A DNA stretch of 64,000 bases, taken from positions 1 to 64,000 of the forward strand of contig NZ_JAQFVF010000061.1 in assembly GCF_027789125.1 (NCBI RefSeq), read 5' to 3'. The stretch is from Paenibacillus aestuarii. Its GTDB lineage: Bacteria > Bacillota > Bacilli > Paenibacillales > NBRC-103111. Within the stretch, counting starts at the first letter, position 1, and the number at the start of each line of letters is the position of its first letter. Position numbers and translations under genes: made by a program. A model generated the notes under the pieces. It worked only from the letters and a program-made list of their open reading frames with translations. It was not told the DNA's origin and did not search any database. This document shows positions 8,354 to 16,823 of this stretch, in pieces.

Positions 8354-8639
8354 TGGTCTAGTCCTCCTGATAGCGGGATGGATTGCGCTGCTTTCATCTC
8401 GCCGATTTTCGTTATGTAATCTCTTTTGTGCCATATCATGACCAAATGGATTCAACTGCATGCATGAATCTGGCAAATGTCTGCCTGATCTGCTCTTCTC
8501 ATCATAATCAAAAATGGAAAATAAGAAAAGAGGATGTAAAGCCAGTCGCGTTCAAAGCCTGTCCTAGCGGTGTCGCAAGAGCATGAGAAGCCCTTGATAT
8601 AGATTACCCTTAGCGGCACTGCGAAGGCCGTATCAACTT

Positions 8640-8920
8640 AGAGCCATGCAGCGACAGAAGGGCAGGGTGCAGGAGCTGCTGCAGTCCGGAATTACCCAAT
8701 TGCAGAGTGTAGGTGAGCGGAAAAAGTGTCTGTAATTCGATTTTGCCTGCTTATAGAGGCTGGTTTATTCGTGTGGCTAGTTTTTGGCGCGTGCAGTTGG
8801 GTGAAATCGGATTGGAGCCGTGTTGAAGCGGGGAAAAGCATATGCAATTGGGCAAAATCGGACTGCGCGGTGGGAGAAGTTTGGGCTAACCCGCTTTAGT
8901 GAGCGGCGTGCGGGTCTTTA
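8640..8920 (+). repeat. Degenerate intergenic repeats, family R2, in a 600-bp gene-free stretch
   Basis: The stretch between nadK and glgP has no credible gene. It contains TTGGGTGAAATCGGATTG (8797-8814) and TTGGGCAAAATCGGACTG (8848-8865), 51 bp apart. An opposite-sense relative lies near 8677 (TCCGGAATTACCCAATTGCAG without its last base) and a weaker one near 8731. These match the units at 3155-3221. A short CTTTAGTGAGC pair lies at about 8894-8925. The remaining 8354-8640 shows nothing recognisable. Confidence 0.65.
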
Positions 8921-8962
8921 GTGAGCCTTGCCCAGCTTATGCCGCCGCACCCCGCGCACGCC

Positions 8963-9011
8963 AAAAAGCTGCTGCAGCGCCATCAACAAAGTGATGGCAC
9001 CGCAGCAGCTT
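8963..9011 (-). terminator. Terminator of the ylbJ-glgP transcript
   Basis: A long hairpin (AAGCTGCTGC plus inner GCCATCA, paired with TGATGGC and GCAGCAGCTT) followed on the minus strand by TTTTT, just after the glgP stop codon. Confidence 0.85.
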
Positions 9012-9015
9012 CAGC

Positions 9016-11616
9016 CTACTTCCAATTCAGCGTGCTGGTCACTAGCGGAAGCTCGAACGCATGCACGAAGTTCGAGCTCGTTGGGCGTACCCGCACGGAG
9101 AAATGCGGCCCGTGAACGAGATGGCTCGGGATGGAGGCACGGTACCTCTGCTTTTGGCCGCTGCTTGCACCGAGTGGCTCCATTGGAATGACCCGCTGCT
9201 CCCATGCATCGCCGATCTCCTCGTAATACACGACCTCCACGAGTGCGTCCAAATGCCAGATCGGCCCGAACATGACGTCCGCTGTAATGTCTTTCATCGT
9301 CGGTTGTTCCAGATTCATCGGCGTTGCGCTCGATATTTTCGCAGAGCGGTCATCGATGCAGATGATTTTGACATGATACCAGTTGCTGCGAATAAAGCGC
9401 TTATAATCGGCCACTTGCTTGGCGATTTCATATCCGTTGCTCACAAATTGGCGCGCCCGCTGCGCAGTGGGCAGGTAGGTGAGCTCCGTATAGTCCTGCA
9501 CCATGCGGTGTGTGTTATAAGCAGGGCTAAGCGATTCGATCGAACGCTTCATCCGGGCGATCCATTGGTGCGGGAGCGCACCTTGGTTGTAATAGAGCGG
9601 AACGATTTCCTGTTCCAGCGTCCGGTAGATGGCTTCCGTATTCTCTTTTTCCTGCGCCGCCCATTCCGCTTTGCCGGTGGATCCGATCGCCCAGCCGTTC
9701 GTTCCGTTATAGCCTTCCTCCCACCAGCCGTCCAGCACGCTGAAATTCAGCACACCGTTCATCGCCGCTTTTTGGCCGCTCGTTCCGCTAGCTTCCATCG
9801 GTCTGCGCGGGTTGTTCAGCCAAACGTCCACACCTTGAACCAGGTAGCGGGCCATATGGATATCGTAGTTCTCCAGGATCACGATCTTGCCGAGAAACTC
9901 TTTGCGCTGCGAGACCCGATAAACTTCCCGAATCAGCTCTTGCCCCGGATAATCCGCAGGGTGGGCCTTGCCGGCAAAAATTAACTGAACCGGACGGTCG
10001 GTATCGTTAATCAGCTTTCTCAGGCGGTACAAGTCGTTAAAAATCAAATTTGCCCGCTTATACGTTGCGAATCGGCGCGCGAAGCCAATCGTAAGCGCCT
10101 TCGGATTTAAATAGCCCCGTACCTCATCAATACGTTCCTGCGATTCTCCATTACGCCGCCGCTGCTCAGCGAGGGAATGCCTCACATAGCGGATCATGTT
10201 CTCCTTGAGCTCAGCGTGCACCTTCCAAATCGACTCGTCGGGAATGACTTCAACCGCCTGCCATTGGTGCCGATTCGCTTGCTCCTGCCGCCATGTACCG
10301 GAGAGGAAGCGGTCCAGCAGTTCCTGCCATTGCGGAGCCATCCATGTCTGCAAGTGCACTCCGTTCGTGATGGAGTCGATCGGCACTTCGCCGGCATCGA
10401 TATTCCCGTGGAACTCGCGGAACATTTCGCGCGATACCTGGCCATGCAGCTTGCTGACGCCGTTGCGAAGTCCTGCGGTGTTCAATGCCAGATGCGTCAT
10501 ATTGAACTGGCCTGTGCGATGATCGAGGCCGAGGGACAGAATATCCTGCTTATGCCGGCTAAGCTCCTGGAAGAAAGGGCCGAGAAAGTGCTCGACCATG
10601 CCGATGGTGAAGGTGTCATGACCGGCTGGCACTGGCGTATGCGTCGTGAAAACCGTTGCCGACCGCACGGTCTCCACAGCAGCGTGAAACGGAAGCCCCA
10701 GCTGCAGCAGATCTTTGAGCCGTTCCAGAGCGAGAAAAGCGGCATGCCCTTCGTTGATATGATAAACATTCGGGTAATATCCGACAGCGCGAAGCGCTTT
10801 GACGCCGCCGATGCCGAGAATGATCTCCTGCGCGATGCGCGTATCTTGATTGCCTCCGTACAACTGGGCAGTCAGCTCGCGGTCCGCAGGTTGATTGGCA
10901 TCATGATCGGCATCCAATAAATAAATGACGTTTCGACCGACCTGTGCGCACCATACTTGTAAAGAGATGGACCGTCCTGGCATATCAATGGATATAAGGA
11001 GCGGTTGGTCGTTGTCGAACACCTGCTTGATGGGCAGCTTGGCGAAATCATATTGATTTAGCTCGGCTTGCTGGGTGCCAGAGATATCGATTTTTTGCGT
11101 GAAATAGCCCTTTTTATATAAAAGCCCCATTCCGGCCAAAGGAATGCCTAAATCGCTTGCAGATTTGCAATGGTCGCCGGCGAGAATGCCGAGACCGCCC
11201 GAATAGATAGGCAGCGATTCATGAAAGCCGAACTCTGCAGAGAAGTAGGCGACCTTCACATACCCACGGTCGGCATGATTTTCTTGAAACCAGGCGCTGC
11301 TGTTCATGTATTCATCGAATTGTTCCATCACTTGGCGGTAGGCACTCAAAAAGTCTCCGTTGGTGCTCAGAGCCTCTAACTGCGAGTCATCCAACTCAAG
11401 AAGCAGCCGGACGGGATTATGGCCAGATTGCTCCCATTTCGCTGCATCCATCTGAGCAAAAAGCTTCAGCGCATCGGCATTCCAGCTGAACCATAGATTA
11501 TAGGCCAGTTCCATCAGTCGCTGAACGGGTTGCGGTAAAGGTCTTGCATCGTGTGTAAAGGCAGCATGCATATCTTGACGTCCACTTCCTTTGTTTGGAT
11601 TTTCATGAGTACCCAT
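9016..11616 (-). CDS. glgP: Alpha-glucan (glycogen/maltodextrin) phosphorylase, GlgP/MalP short family
   Basis: It releases glucose-1-phosphate from alpha-1,4-glucans with pyridoxal phosphate. The 866-residue protein begins with the N-terminal alpha-glucan phosphorylase domain (LMELAYNLWFSWNADA). It has YFSAEFGFHESLPIYSGGLG, and ASGTSGQKAAMNGVLN with the cofactor-lysine region, followed by EEGYNGTNGWAIG. This layout belongs to the archaeal/Thermus-type subfamily rather than E. coli GlgP. The ATG at 11616 sits one base after the ylbJ stop, suggesting coupling; ATG at 11643 is the alternative. No glgBCDA cluster is adjacent. Confidence 0.92.
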   Translation of the reverse strand: MGTHENPNKGSGRQDMHAAFTHDARPLPQPVQRLMELAYNLWFSWNADALKLFAQMDAAKWEQSGHNPVRLLLELDDSQLEALSTNGDFLSAYRQVMEQFDEYMNSSAWFQENHADRGYVKVAYFSAEFGFHESLPIYSGGLGILAGDHCKSASDLGIPLAGMGLLYKKGYFTQKIDISGTQQAELNQYDFAKLPIKQVFDNDQPLLISIDMPGRSISLQVWCAQVGRNVIYLLDADHDANQPADRELTAQLYGGNQDTRIAQEIILGIGGVKALRAVGYYPNVYHINEGHAAFLALERLKDLLQLGLPFHAAVETVRSATVFTTHTPVPAGHDTFTIGMVEHFLGPFFQELSRHKQDILSLGLDHRTGQFNMTHLALNTAGLRNGVSKLHGQVSREMFREFHGNIDAGEVPIDSITNGVHLQTWMAPQWQELLDRFLSGTWRQEQANRHQWQAVEVIPDESIWKVHAELKENMIRYVRHSLAEQRRRNGESQERIDEVRGYLNPKALTIGFARRFATYKRANLIFNDLYRLRKLINDTDRPVQLIFAGKAHPADYPGQELIREVYRVSQRKEFLGKIVILENYDIHMARYLVQGVDVWLNNPRRPMEASGTSGQKAAMNGVLNFSVLDGWWEEGYNGTNGWAIGSTGKAEWAAQEKENTEAIYRTLEQEIVPLYYNQGALPHQWIARMKRSIESLSPAYNTHRMVQDYTELTYLPTAQRARQFVSNGYEIAKQVADYKRFIRSNWYHVKIICIDDRSAKISSATPMNLEQPTMKDITADVMFGPIWHLDALVEVVYYEEIGDAWEQRVIPMEPLGASSGQKQRYRASIPSHLVHGPHFSVRVRPTSSNFVHAFELPLVTSTLNWK

Positions 11617-11617
11617 A

Positions 11618-12859
11618 TTATCTTGATCCACCAACCTTTTCATACATCAGTTTAAGTAGAGAGTATGCGAGAAAAAGCAGCACGATGACAGAAAAAGCGG
11701 CTAAGGCCATTGTTCCACTCACAGGCAGCAGCAGCTTGTAGAAGCTGGAAAGGGGGGATTGGGCGTCGTATCCCGGGAAAAAGACAGCGACATCGCGCCG
11801 GAATTGCTGCATAGGCTCCCAAATAAGGAGCACAATAGCAGCGGAGGCCAGTGCGTGGATGAAGCGGGCTGTTACAAACGGCAGGTAGCGCATATTCGTA
11901 TGGCTGAGCAAGCTGACAATTTGTGCATGGACGGAAAGCCCGGCCCATGAAAGACCGAAAGCAGCGATCGCCACCTTGCTGGAGAGGGCTAGCGATGCGT
12001 CAGCGCCACCGGCGGCTTTGGCGCCGAGTGTGACCTCGAACAGTCCATTCATGACAGCCTGCGACAGTTCATGCGGGAGCCCGGTCAATTGCAGCATGCT
12101 TTGGATGAGGAAATACATCGCATTCATGACTTTGGCTGCTGTCAATACCTCGAGTACGACGGAGAAAAAAACGACAAGACCCCCGACCACAAAGATGAGG
12201 TTGAGGGATTGTAAGATGGATTGGCTCAGCAGGGAGCCGATCGATCTGCCATCCTTCATACGAGCATTATGCATCGCGTCAAACGCTCGCTTCCATATCC
12301 ATCCCTTGCCTGCAGCGTTCAGTTGCTGCGTAGGCTCGCTCTTCCGGCCGTGAAACCGCATGAGCAGGCCGATCAGCAAGGAGCCGCCATAATGGGCGAC
12401 AGCCAGGATGGGTGCGAGTGAGGCGTCATGGAAAAAGCCGACGGAGACCGCCCCGATCAGGAAGATCGGGTCCGAGCTGGTCACGAAGGCGACGAGACGT
12501 TCGCCTTCCTCGCGGTTCACCAGCTTCTGTTCCCAGAGCTGGGAAGTTAATTTGGCGCCGACAGGGTAGCCGGAAGCGAAGCCCATGGTCATGACGAACC
12601 CGCCAATGCCCGGGATTCGAAATACAGGGCGCATCATCGGATCCAGCAGCGTCCCGAAGAAATGCACGATGCCGAAGCCGAGCATAATTTCGGAAATGAC
12701 AAAAAAGGGAAACAAGGCAGGGAAGAGCACGTCCCACCAAATGGAGACACCGCGCATGGCGGCTTTCATGCCTTCATGCGGGAATAAAAGCAGGCAGAAG
12801 ATAATGCCCGCAATGAGGAAGACCGTGAGTAAAGCTATCGTAAAGTTCTGCTTTTGCAA
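11618..12859 (-). CDS. ylbJ: Sporulation integral membrane protein YlbJ
   Basis: A polytopic membrane protein (413 residues) with Gate/nucleoside-recognition domains, recognisable by VLFPALFPFFVISEIMLGFG and MTMGFASGYPVGAK. In Bacillus it is made in the mother cell under sigma-E and is needed for spore cortex formation. TTG at 12859 is the likely start, 8 bases after GGGGG; GTG at 12868 overlaps that ribosome binding site. It abuts glgP, an unusual operon partner that could link carbohydrate storage to sporulation; this is inference. Confidence 0.88.
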   Translation of the reverse strand: MQKQNFTIALLTVFLIAGIIFCLLLFPHEGMKAAMRGVSIWWDVLFPALFPFFVISEIMLGFGIVHFFGTLLDPMMRPVFRIPGIGGFVMTMGFASGYPVGAKLTSQLWEQKLVNREEGERLVAFVTSSDPIFLIGAVSVGFFHDASLAPILAVAHYGGSLLIGLLMRFHGRKSEPTQQLNAAGKGWIWKRAFDAMHNARMKDGRSIGSLLSQSILQSLNLIFVVGGLVVFFSVVLEVLTAAKVMNAMYFLIQSMLQLTGLPHELSQAVMNGLFEVTLGAKAAGGADASLALSSKVAIAAFGLSWAGLSVHAQIVSLLSHTNMRYLPFVTARFIHALASAAIVLLIWEPMQQFRRDVAVFFPGYDAQSPLSSFYKLLLPVSGTMALAAFSVIVLLFLAYSLLKLMYEKVGGSR

Positions 12860-13007
12860 CTTGTACACCCCCTACAGTTCACTATATGTGGAGGGGTGGA
12901 CATACATGCCGTCCCAAATTACTTGGACTTTGGTACTGCTATCTATGATTTTTTATGGTAAAATGGGACTACAAAGTCTTATATCCTTAGCCAGGGGAGT
13001 GAGTCAT

Positions 13008-13106
13008 ATGACAGGTATCATTGTTGGGATTGTCGTATGTGCCTTTGTGTATGTCATCCGGGAAACGCTGATGAACACGGCTGATGAGGATTATGAGAAC
13101 TACTAG
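13008..13106 (+). CDS. Small single-pass membrane protein (32 residues)
   Basis: ATG at 13008 lies 8 bases behind GGGGAG. The product is MTGIIVGIVVCAFVYVIRET plus a 12-residue acidic tail ending DEDYENY. One transmembrane helix is obvious, with the tail probably outside the membrane core. It lies 70 bp upstream of the truncated haemoglobin gene on the same strand. I do not recognise the family. Credible because of the ribosome binding site and composition, but short. Confidence 0.55.
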   Translation: MTGIIVGIVVCAFVYVIRETLMNTADEDYENY

Positions 13107-13176
13107 GTGATAATTGCATCTCTTATCACAGGTGTAATTTCGGCTAGGTGAGACGAACGAAACGAGGTTTGGCAGC

Positions 13177-13569
13177 ATGACAGACAGTGAGCGCAATACG
13201 TTGTATGAGATCATGGGGGGAGCAGAGACAATCCGCAGGCTGGTGGAAGCTTTTTATCCGAAAGTCCAGAAGCACCCGCTGCTTGCGCCTTTGTTCCCTG
13301 AAGATCTTATCCCCGTCATGGAGAGACAATATTTGTTTTTAACGCAGTTCTTCGGAGGCCCACCGCTGTATTCGGAGCAGTACGGACACCCGATGATGCG
13401 GGGAAGACATATGGCTTTTCCCATTACATATGAGCGGGCAGACGCTTGGTTGAGCTGTATGAAAGCAGCCATGGAAGAAATAGAAATGCCTGAAGATCTT
13501 CGCGATTTCTTGCTTGAACGGTTAAAAGGCTCGGCATATCATTTCGTAAATACCCCGGATGAAGAGTAG
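13177..13569 (+). CDS. Group II truncated haemoglobin (YjbI-like)
   Basis: The 130-residue globin has the 2/2 fold signature: LYEIMGGAETIRRLVEAFYP, FPEDLIPVMERQYLFLTQFFGGPPLYSE and GHPMMRGRHMAFPI. The last segment contains the proximal histidine region. Group II globins bind oxygen and NO and have been linked to thiol and redox homeostasis in Bacillus (YjbI). It is followed after 50 bp by a DUF2225 gene on the same strand and the two are probably cotranscribed. Confidence 0.92.
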   Translation: MTDSERNTLYEIMGGAETIRRLVEAFYPKVQKHPLLAPLFPEDLIPVMERQYLFLTQFFGGPPLYSEQYGHPMMRGRHMAFPITYERADAWLSCMKAAMEEIEMPEDLRDFLLERLKGSAYHFVNTPDEE

Positions 13570-13619
13570 CGCGCAGCTTCTCCATTTTATGCTGACAAAG
13601 ACAAAGGTGGCGTCCGTTC

Positions 13620-14321
13620 ATGCTTGAACCATTATATGACATAACGGTAAGGTGCTCGTTTTGCACGCTTACGTTTCAAACCAAAAAAGTACGTCCCAGT
13701 TTCAAAAAAGCATCAAAGACGGACACGGATTTCTGCCAACATTATAAACAGTTGAATCCTGAATATTATGTCGTTCGCATCTGTCCTTCGTGCGGCTTTG
13801 CCCATACCGAGAATTTCTCGGATCAATGGAAGCCGCTCCAGCGTGAACAGTTCCAAATGAAAGTCGCCCAGAATTGGGTGAGACGCGACTATGGCGGTGA
13901 ACGGACCTGGGAAGACGCCTTGTATGCCTATAAGCTGGCATTGCTCAGCGCCCAGATCAAGGAAGAGAAGTCCCGGGTTGTCGCAGGACTGTTGCACCAT
14001 ATTGCCTGGTTGTACCGCGAAAGGGAGCAGTGGGAGCAGGAGAAGCGTTTTCTGGGCTTCGCGCTGGAGGCGTATATCTCGGTCTTCGAGACGGAAGGCA
14101 TGGACTTGAATCAGGCGCGGCTCATGTACTTAATGGGCGAGTTGAACCGCATGCTCGGTCAATATCAGGACGCGGTGAAGTGGTTTTCGCGAGTCATCAA
14201 CGACAAGCGAATCATGGATGCCGGTATGATCAGGGCTTGCCGCGAGCAATGGATCGTCACGCGGGAAGATATGATCGCGGCCAGACTGGAGCTTCCGGAA
14301 GAGATGAAGCAAGCTAAATAA
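13620..14321 (+). CDS. DUF2225 protein (zinc-ribbon plus TPR-like helices)
   Basis: The 233-residue cytoplasmic protein has an N-terminal zinc-binding pair (CSFC at about 12-15 and CPSC about 40 residues later). The rest is helical and resembles tetratricopeptide repeats (AYKLALLSAQIKEEKSRVVA, YLMGELNRMLGQYQDAVKWF). This matches DUF2225 proteins of Bacilli and Clostridia, whose function is unknown. The ATG at 13620 follows AAAGGTGG. It is downstream of the globin gene and is closed by a strong terminator. Confidence 0.85.
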   Translation: MLEPLYDITVRCSFCTLTFQTKKVRPSFKKASKTDTDFCQHYKQLNPEYYVVRICPSCGFAHTENFSDQWKPLQREQFQMKVAQNWVRRDYGGERTWEDALYAYKLALLSAQIKEEKSRVVAGLLHHIAWLYREREQWEQEKRFLGFALEAYISVFETEGMDLNQARLMYLMGELNRMLGQYQDAVKWFSRVINDKRIMDAGMIRACREQWIVTREDMIAARLELPEEMKQAK

Positions 14322-14325
14322 AGCC

Positions 14326-14392
14326 AATGAACGCTTATTCATTCGGGGGCTGGATTAACAGGCAGCCTTTGAAGGAATAAGCGTTCATTTTT
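14326..14392 (+). terminator. Terminator after the DUF2225 gene
   Basis: Arms TGAACGCTTATTC / GAATAAGCGTTCA enclose a GC-rich loop and are followed by TTTTT. It probably also serves the convergent zinc-ribbon gene. Confidence 0.85.
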
Positions 14393-14406
14393 GGCTATAT
14401 GCAGCT

Positions 14407-14643
14407 TTATCTTGGACGCACAGGGCTATCCGCTAATAAGTAGTCCCTGTCTGTATCGATGATCGTCAGCTTGTTGTAGCAGCACGGAAAGACCAGCAGC
14501 TTCTTCTTGCCTTCGCGGATGGATTGCAGCTCGGAAATTTTAAGAGGTAACAGTACACTTGAACTATGACAAAATGGACATTCTGCCACATAAACGTCCT
14601 TCATAATAATTTCATAGGGTAAAGTGTTAGCAAAAGGAATCAA
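14407..14643 (-). CDS. Hypothetical small zinc-ribbon-like protein
   Basis: The 78-residue frame contains CPFCHSSSVLLP and a later CC pair (VFPCCYNKL), suggesting a small zinc-binding fold. TTG at 14643 starts 3 bases after the yycC stop, implying coupling. ATG at 14604 (MKDVYVAECPFC) is an alternative with a more typical beginning. The family is not recognised. Confidence 0.6.
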   Translation of the reverse strand: MIPFANTLPYEIIMKDVYVAECPFCHSSSVLLPLKISELQSIREGKKKLLVFPCCYNKLTIIDTDRDYLLADSPVRPR

Positions 14644-14646
14644 AGG

Positions 14647-14811
14647 TTAGCTCTTTTCCGGATCTTTGTTAGTGTCAGGTGCTGCTTTGGCCAGCTCGGC
14701 CAGTTTTTGCAATAAAATATGCTGTGGCATATGCATGAGATGTTCCAGTGGCACGTTGAGCTGTTCGGCCAGCTTCTGGGCGGTTTCCGGTGAAATTTGC
14801 AAAGGTCTCAT
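14647..14811 (-). CDS. yycC: YycC-like protein
   Basis: A 54-residue protein starting MRPLQISPETAQKLAEQLN and continuing with VPLEHLMHMPQHILLQKLAE, matching the YycC family known from Bacillus. The function is unknown; the helical MHMPQH core is the family hallmark. The ATG at 14811 follows AGGAGTGAT by 8 bases. It is the first gene of a two-gene unit with the zinc-ribbon protein downstream. Confidence 0.82.
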   Translation of the reverse strand: MRPLQISPETAQKLAEQLNVPLEHLMHMPQHILLQKLAELAKAAPDTNKDPEKS

Positions 14812-14947
14812 ATCGGTCTATCACTCCTGTCTTGTGGAACTCTACTTCATTGATAGCACATATTGAGCGTGGACGCAATGTAGGATTGGGAGTAATTGGC
14901 GAATACGGACTAATTATGATTTAATGAAGAGTAGGAAGGGAAAGGTG

Positions 14948-16762
14948 ATGAATTTGTTACAATTACCACTTAATCAAACTTGGGATTTGGATGCCTTTTT
15001 TCCTGGAGGCAGTGAGTCTCCTGCATTCGCGGCGTTTCTGAAAGAGCTGCAATCATCTATCGCATCATTTCAAGAACAGTTGCGAACAACAGCAGCACCT
15101 GCATCTGCAGAAGACACGACAAACCTGGAGGCGCTTGTTGCCACCTTGCAGCAAATTTTGAAAAATATCAATGAAGCGGATTCATTCGTAGGTTGTTTAC
15201 TGGCCGATAATCAAAAAGATAAAAAGGCCGTTGTGCTTAGCGGACAAGTGAAAAGCCTGTTCGCTGAATTCCTGTCCTCGCGTACGCACTTTGACCAGCT
15301 GCTGGCCGGCGTTGCTGACGACGCTTGGGTTGAACTGTTGAAGAAAGCGCCTTTCCAAGGGATCGAGTATCCGCTAGATGAGCGCCGTGCGCTGGCTAAG
15401 GAGAAGCTTTCCCCGGAAATGGAAGCCTTGATCAATGATTTAGCCGTAGACGGTTATCACGGGTGGGGTGATTTGTACAATACGACCGTCGGTCAATTCC
15501 GCATGCCTGTAGACGTTGACGGACAAACCGTTGAGCTGTCCGCCGGTCAAGCCTTCAACAAGCTGCATACGGAGAATCGTGAAGAGCGGCTGGCGCTATT
15601 TGACAAATGGGAAGAGACTTGGGCCGAGAAAGCGGAATATTGTGCCGAAGCTCTGAACCATCTGGCTGGATTCCGCTTGCAGGTTTACAAATACCGCGGT
15701 TGGGATTCCGTACATAAAGAACCGCTAAGCATCAACCGCATGCAGGAGCAAACGCTGAAGGTGATGTGGGATGTGATCGACCGCAACAAAGCGGTTTTCG
15801 TCGATTACCTGCACCGGAAAGCGCAGCTGCTCGGCGTCGAGAAGCTGGCCTGGGTTGATGTGGACGCGCCGCTTGGCGATGCGTCCAAGAAGATCTCCTA
15901 CGATGACGGCGCGAAGCTGATCGTGGATCAATTTGCGCCATTCAGCCCGAAGATGGCAGCGTTCTCGGAGCTTGCTTTTGAGAACCGCTGGATTGAAGCG
16001 GAAGATCGCGCAGGCAAGCGTCCTGGCGGGTTCTGCACGTCTTTCCCGGTCAAAGGGGAGACGCGGATTTTCATGACCTATGGCGGCACGCTGAATAACG
16101 TATCTACGCTCGCTCATGAGCTTGGCCATGGCTACCATCAGCACGTGATGAACGACATGCCGGCTTTGGCGCAAGAGTATGCGATGAACGTAGCGGAGAC
16201 GGCCTCCACGTTCGCGGAAATGATCGTGGCGGATGCCGTGGTGAAGAATGCGGCTTCGGATGAGGAGCGCATCGTGCTGCTGGAAGACAAGATCCAACGT
16301 GCGATTGCGTTCTTCATGAACATTCATGCGCGTTTTATCTTTGAGACGAATTTCTATGAGGAGCGCCGCCAGGGGTTGGTTAGTGCCGAGCGGTTGAACG
16401 AGCTGATGGTTGAAGCGCAAAAAGCGGCGTACAAAGATGCGCTGAGCAGCTATCACCCGCATTTTTGGGCTGCGAAACTGCACTTCTACGCGACGGACGT
16501 TCCTTTTTATAACTTCCCGTATACGTTCGGCTACTTGTTCAGCGCAGGCATTTATGCCAGAGCTGTGCAGGAAGGCGCGGGATTCGAAGACAAATACATC
16601 GCGCTGCTCAGGGATACAGGCAGCATGATGGTCGAGGACCTCGCGGCGAAGCATTTGGGCGTGGACTTAACACAGCCTGATTTCTGGCAAAGCGCGGTTG
16701 ACATGGCGATTGAGGATGTTAAGCAGTTCATGGCTTTGACAGAAGCCAAAGTTAACGCATAA
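14948..16762 (+). CDS. pepF: M3 family oligoendopeptidase F
   Basis: A cytoplasmic zinc metallopeptidase that degrades oligopeptides. The 604-residue protein has the catalytic HELGHGYH motif (HExxH plus downstream helix) preceded by FMTYGGTLNNVSTLAH. A downstream FAEMIVADAV segment supplies the third zinc ligand region. The length is typical of the PepF/M3B family. The ATG at 14948 follows AGGAAGGGAAAGG; the frame is open 8 codons further upstream. Monocistronic, ending in a terminator shared with the convergent chemotaxis gene. Confidence 0.93.
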   Translation: MNLLQLPLNQTWDLDAFFPGGSESPAFAAFLKELQSSIASFQEQLRTTAAPASAEDTTNLEALVATLQQILKNINEADSFVGCLLADNQKDKKAVVLSGQVKSLFAEFLSSRTHFDQLLAGVADDAWVELLKKAPFQGIEYPLDERRALAKEKLSPEMEALINDLAVDGYHGWGDLYNTTVGQFRMPVDVDGQTVELSAGQAFNKLHTENREERLALFDKWEETWAEKAEYCAEALNHLAGFRLQVYKYRGWDSVHKEPLSINRMQEQTLKVMWDVIDRNKAVFVDYLHRKAQLLGVEKLAWVDVDAPLGDASKKISYDDGAKLIVDQFAPFSPKMAAFSELAFENRWIEAEDRAGKRPGGFCTSFPVKGETRIFMTYGGTLNNVSTLAHELGHGYHQHVMNDMPALAQEYAMNVAETASTFAEMIVADAVVKNAASDEERIVLLEDKIQRAIAFFMNIHARFIFETNFYEERRQGLVSAERLNELMVEAQKAAYKDALSSYHPHFWAAKLHFYATDVPFYNFPYTFGYLFSAGIYARAVQEGAGFEDKYIALLRDTGSMMVEDLAAKHLGVDLTQPDFWQSAVDMAIEDVKQFMALTEAKVNA

Positions 16763-16776
16763 TCGCGGATAAATCG

Positions 16777-16821
16777 AAAGGCGCTCCACACGGTCTGCTA
16801 AGACCTTGGAGCGCCTTTTTG
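16777..16821 (+). terminator. Bidirectional terminator between pepF and the MCP gene
   Basis: AAAGGCGCTCCA pairs with TGGAGCGCCTTT around an inner GGTC/GACC stem, then T-run. It separates convergent genes. Confidence 0.88.
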
Positions 16822-16823
16822 AT

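Noticed and set aside
9061-10920. Two long plus-strand open frames opposite the phosphorylase gene
   Set aside because: The minus-strand protein matches its family along its full length. The plus-strand frames lack ribosome binding sites.
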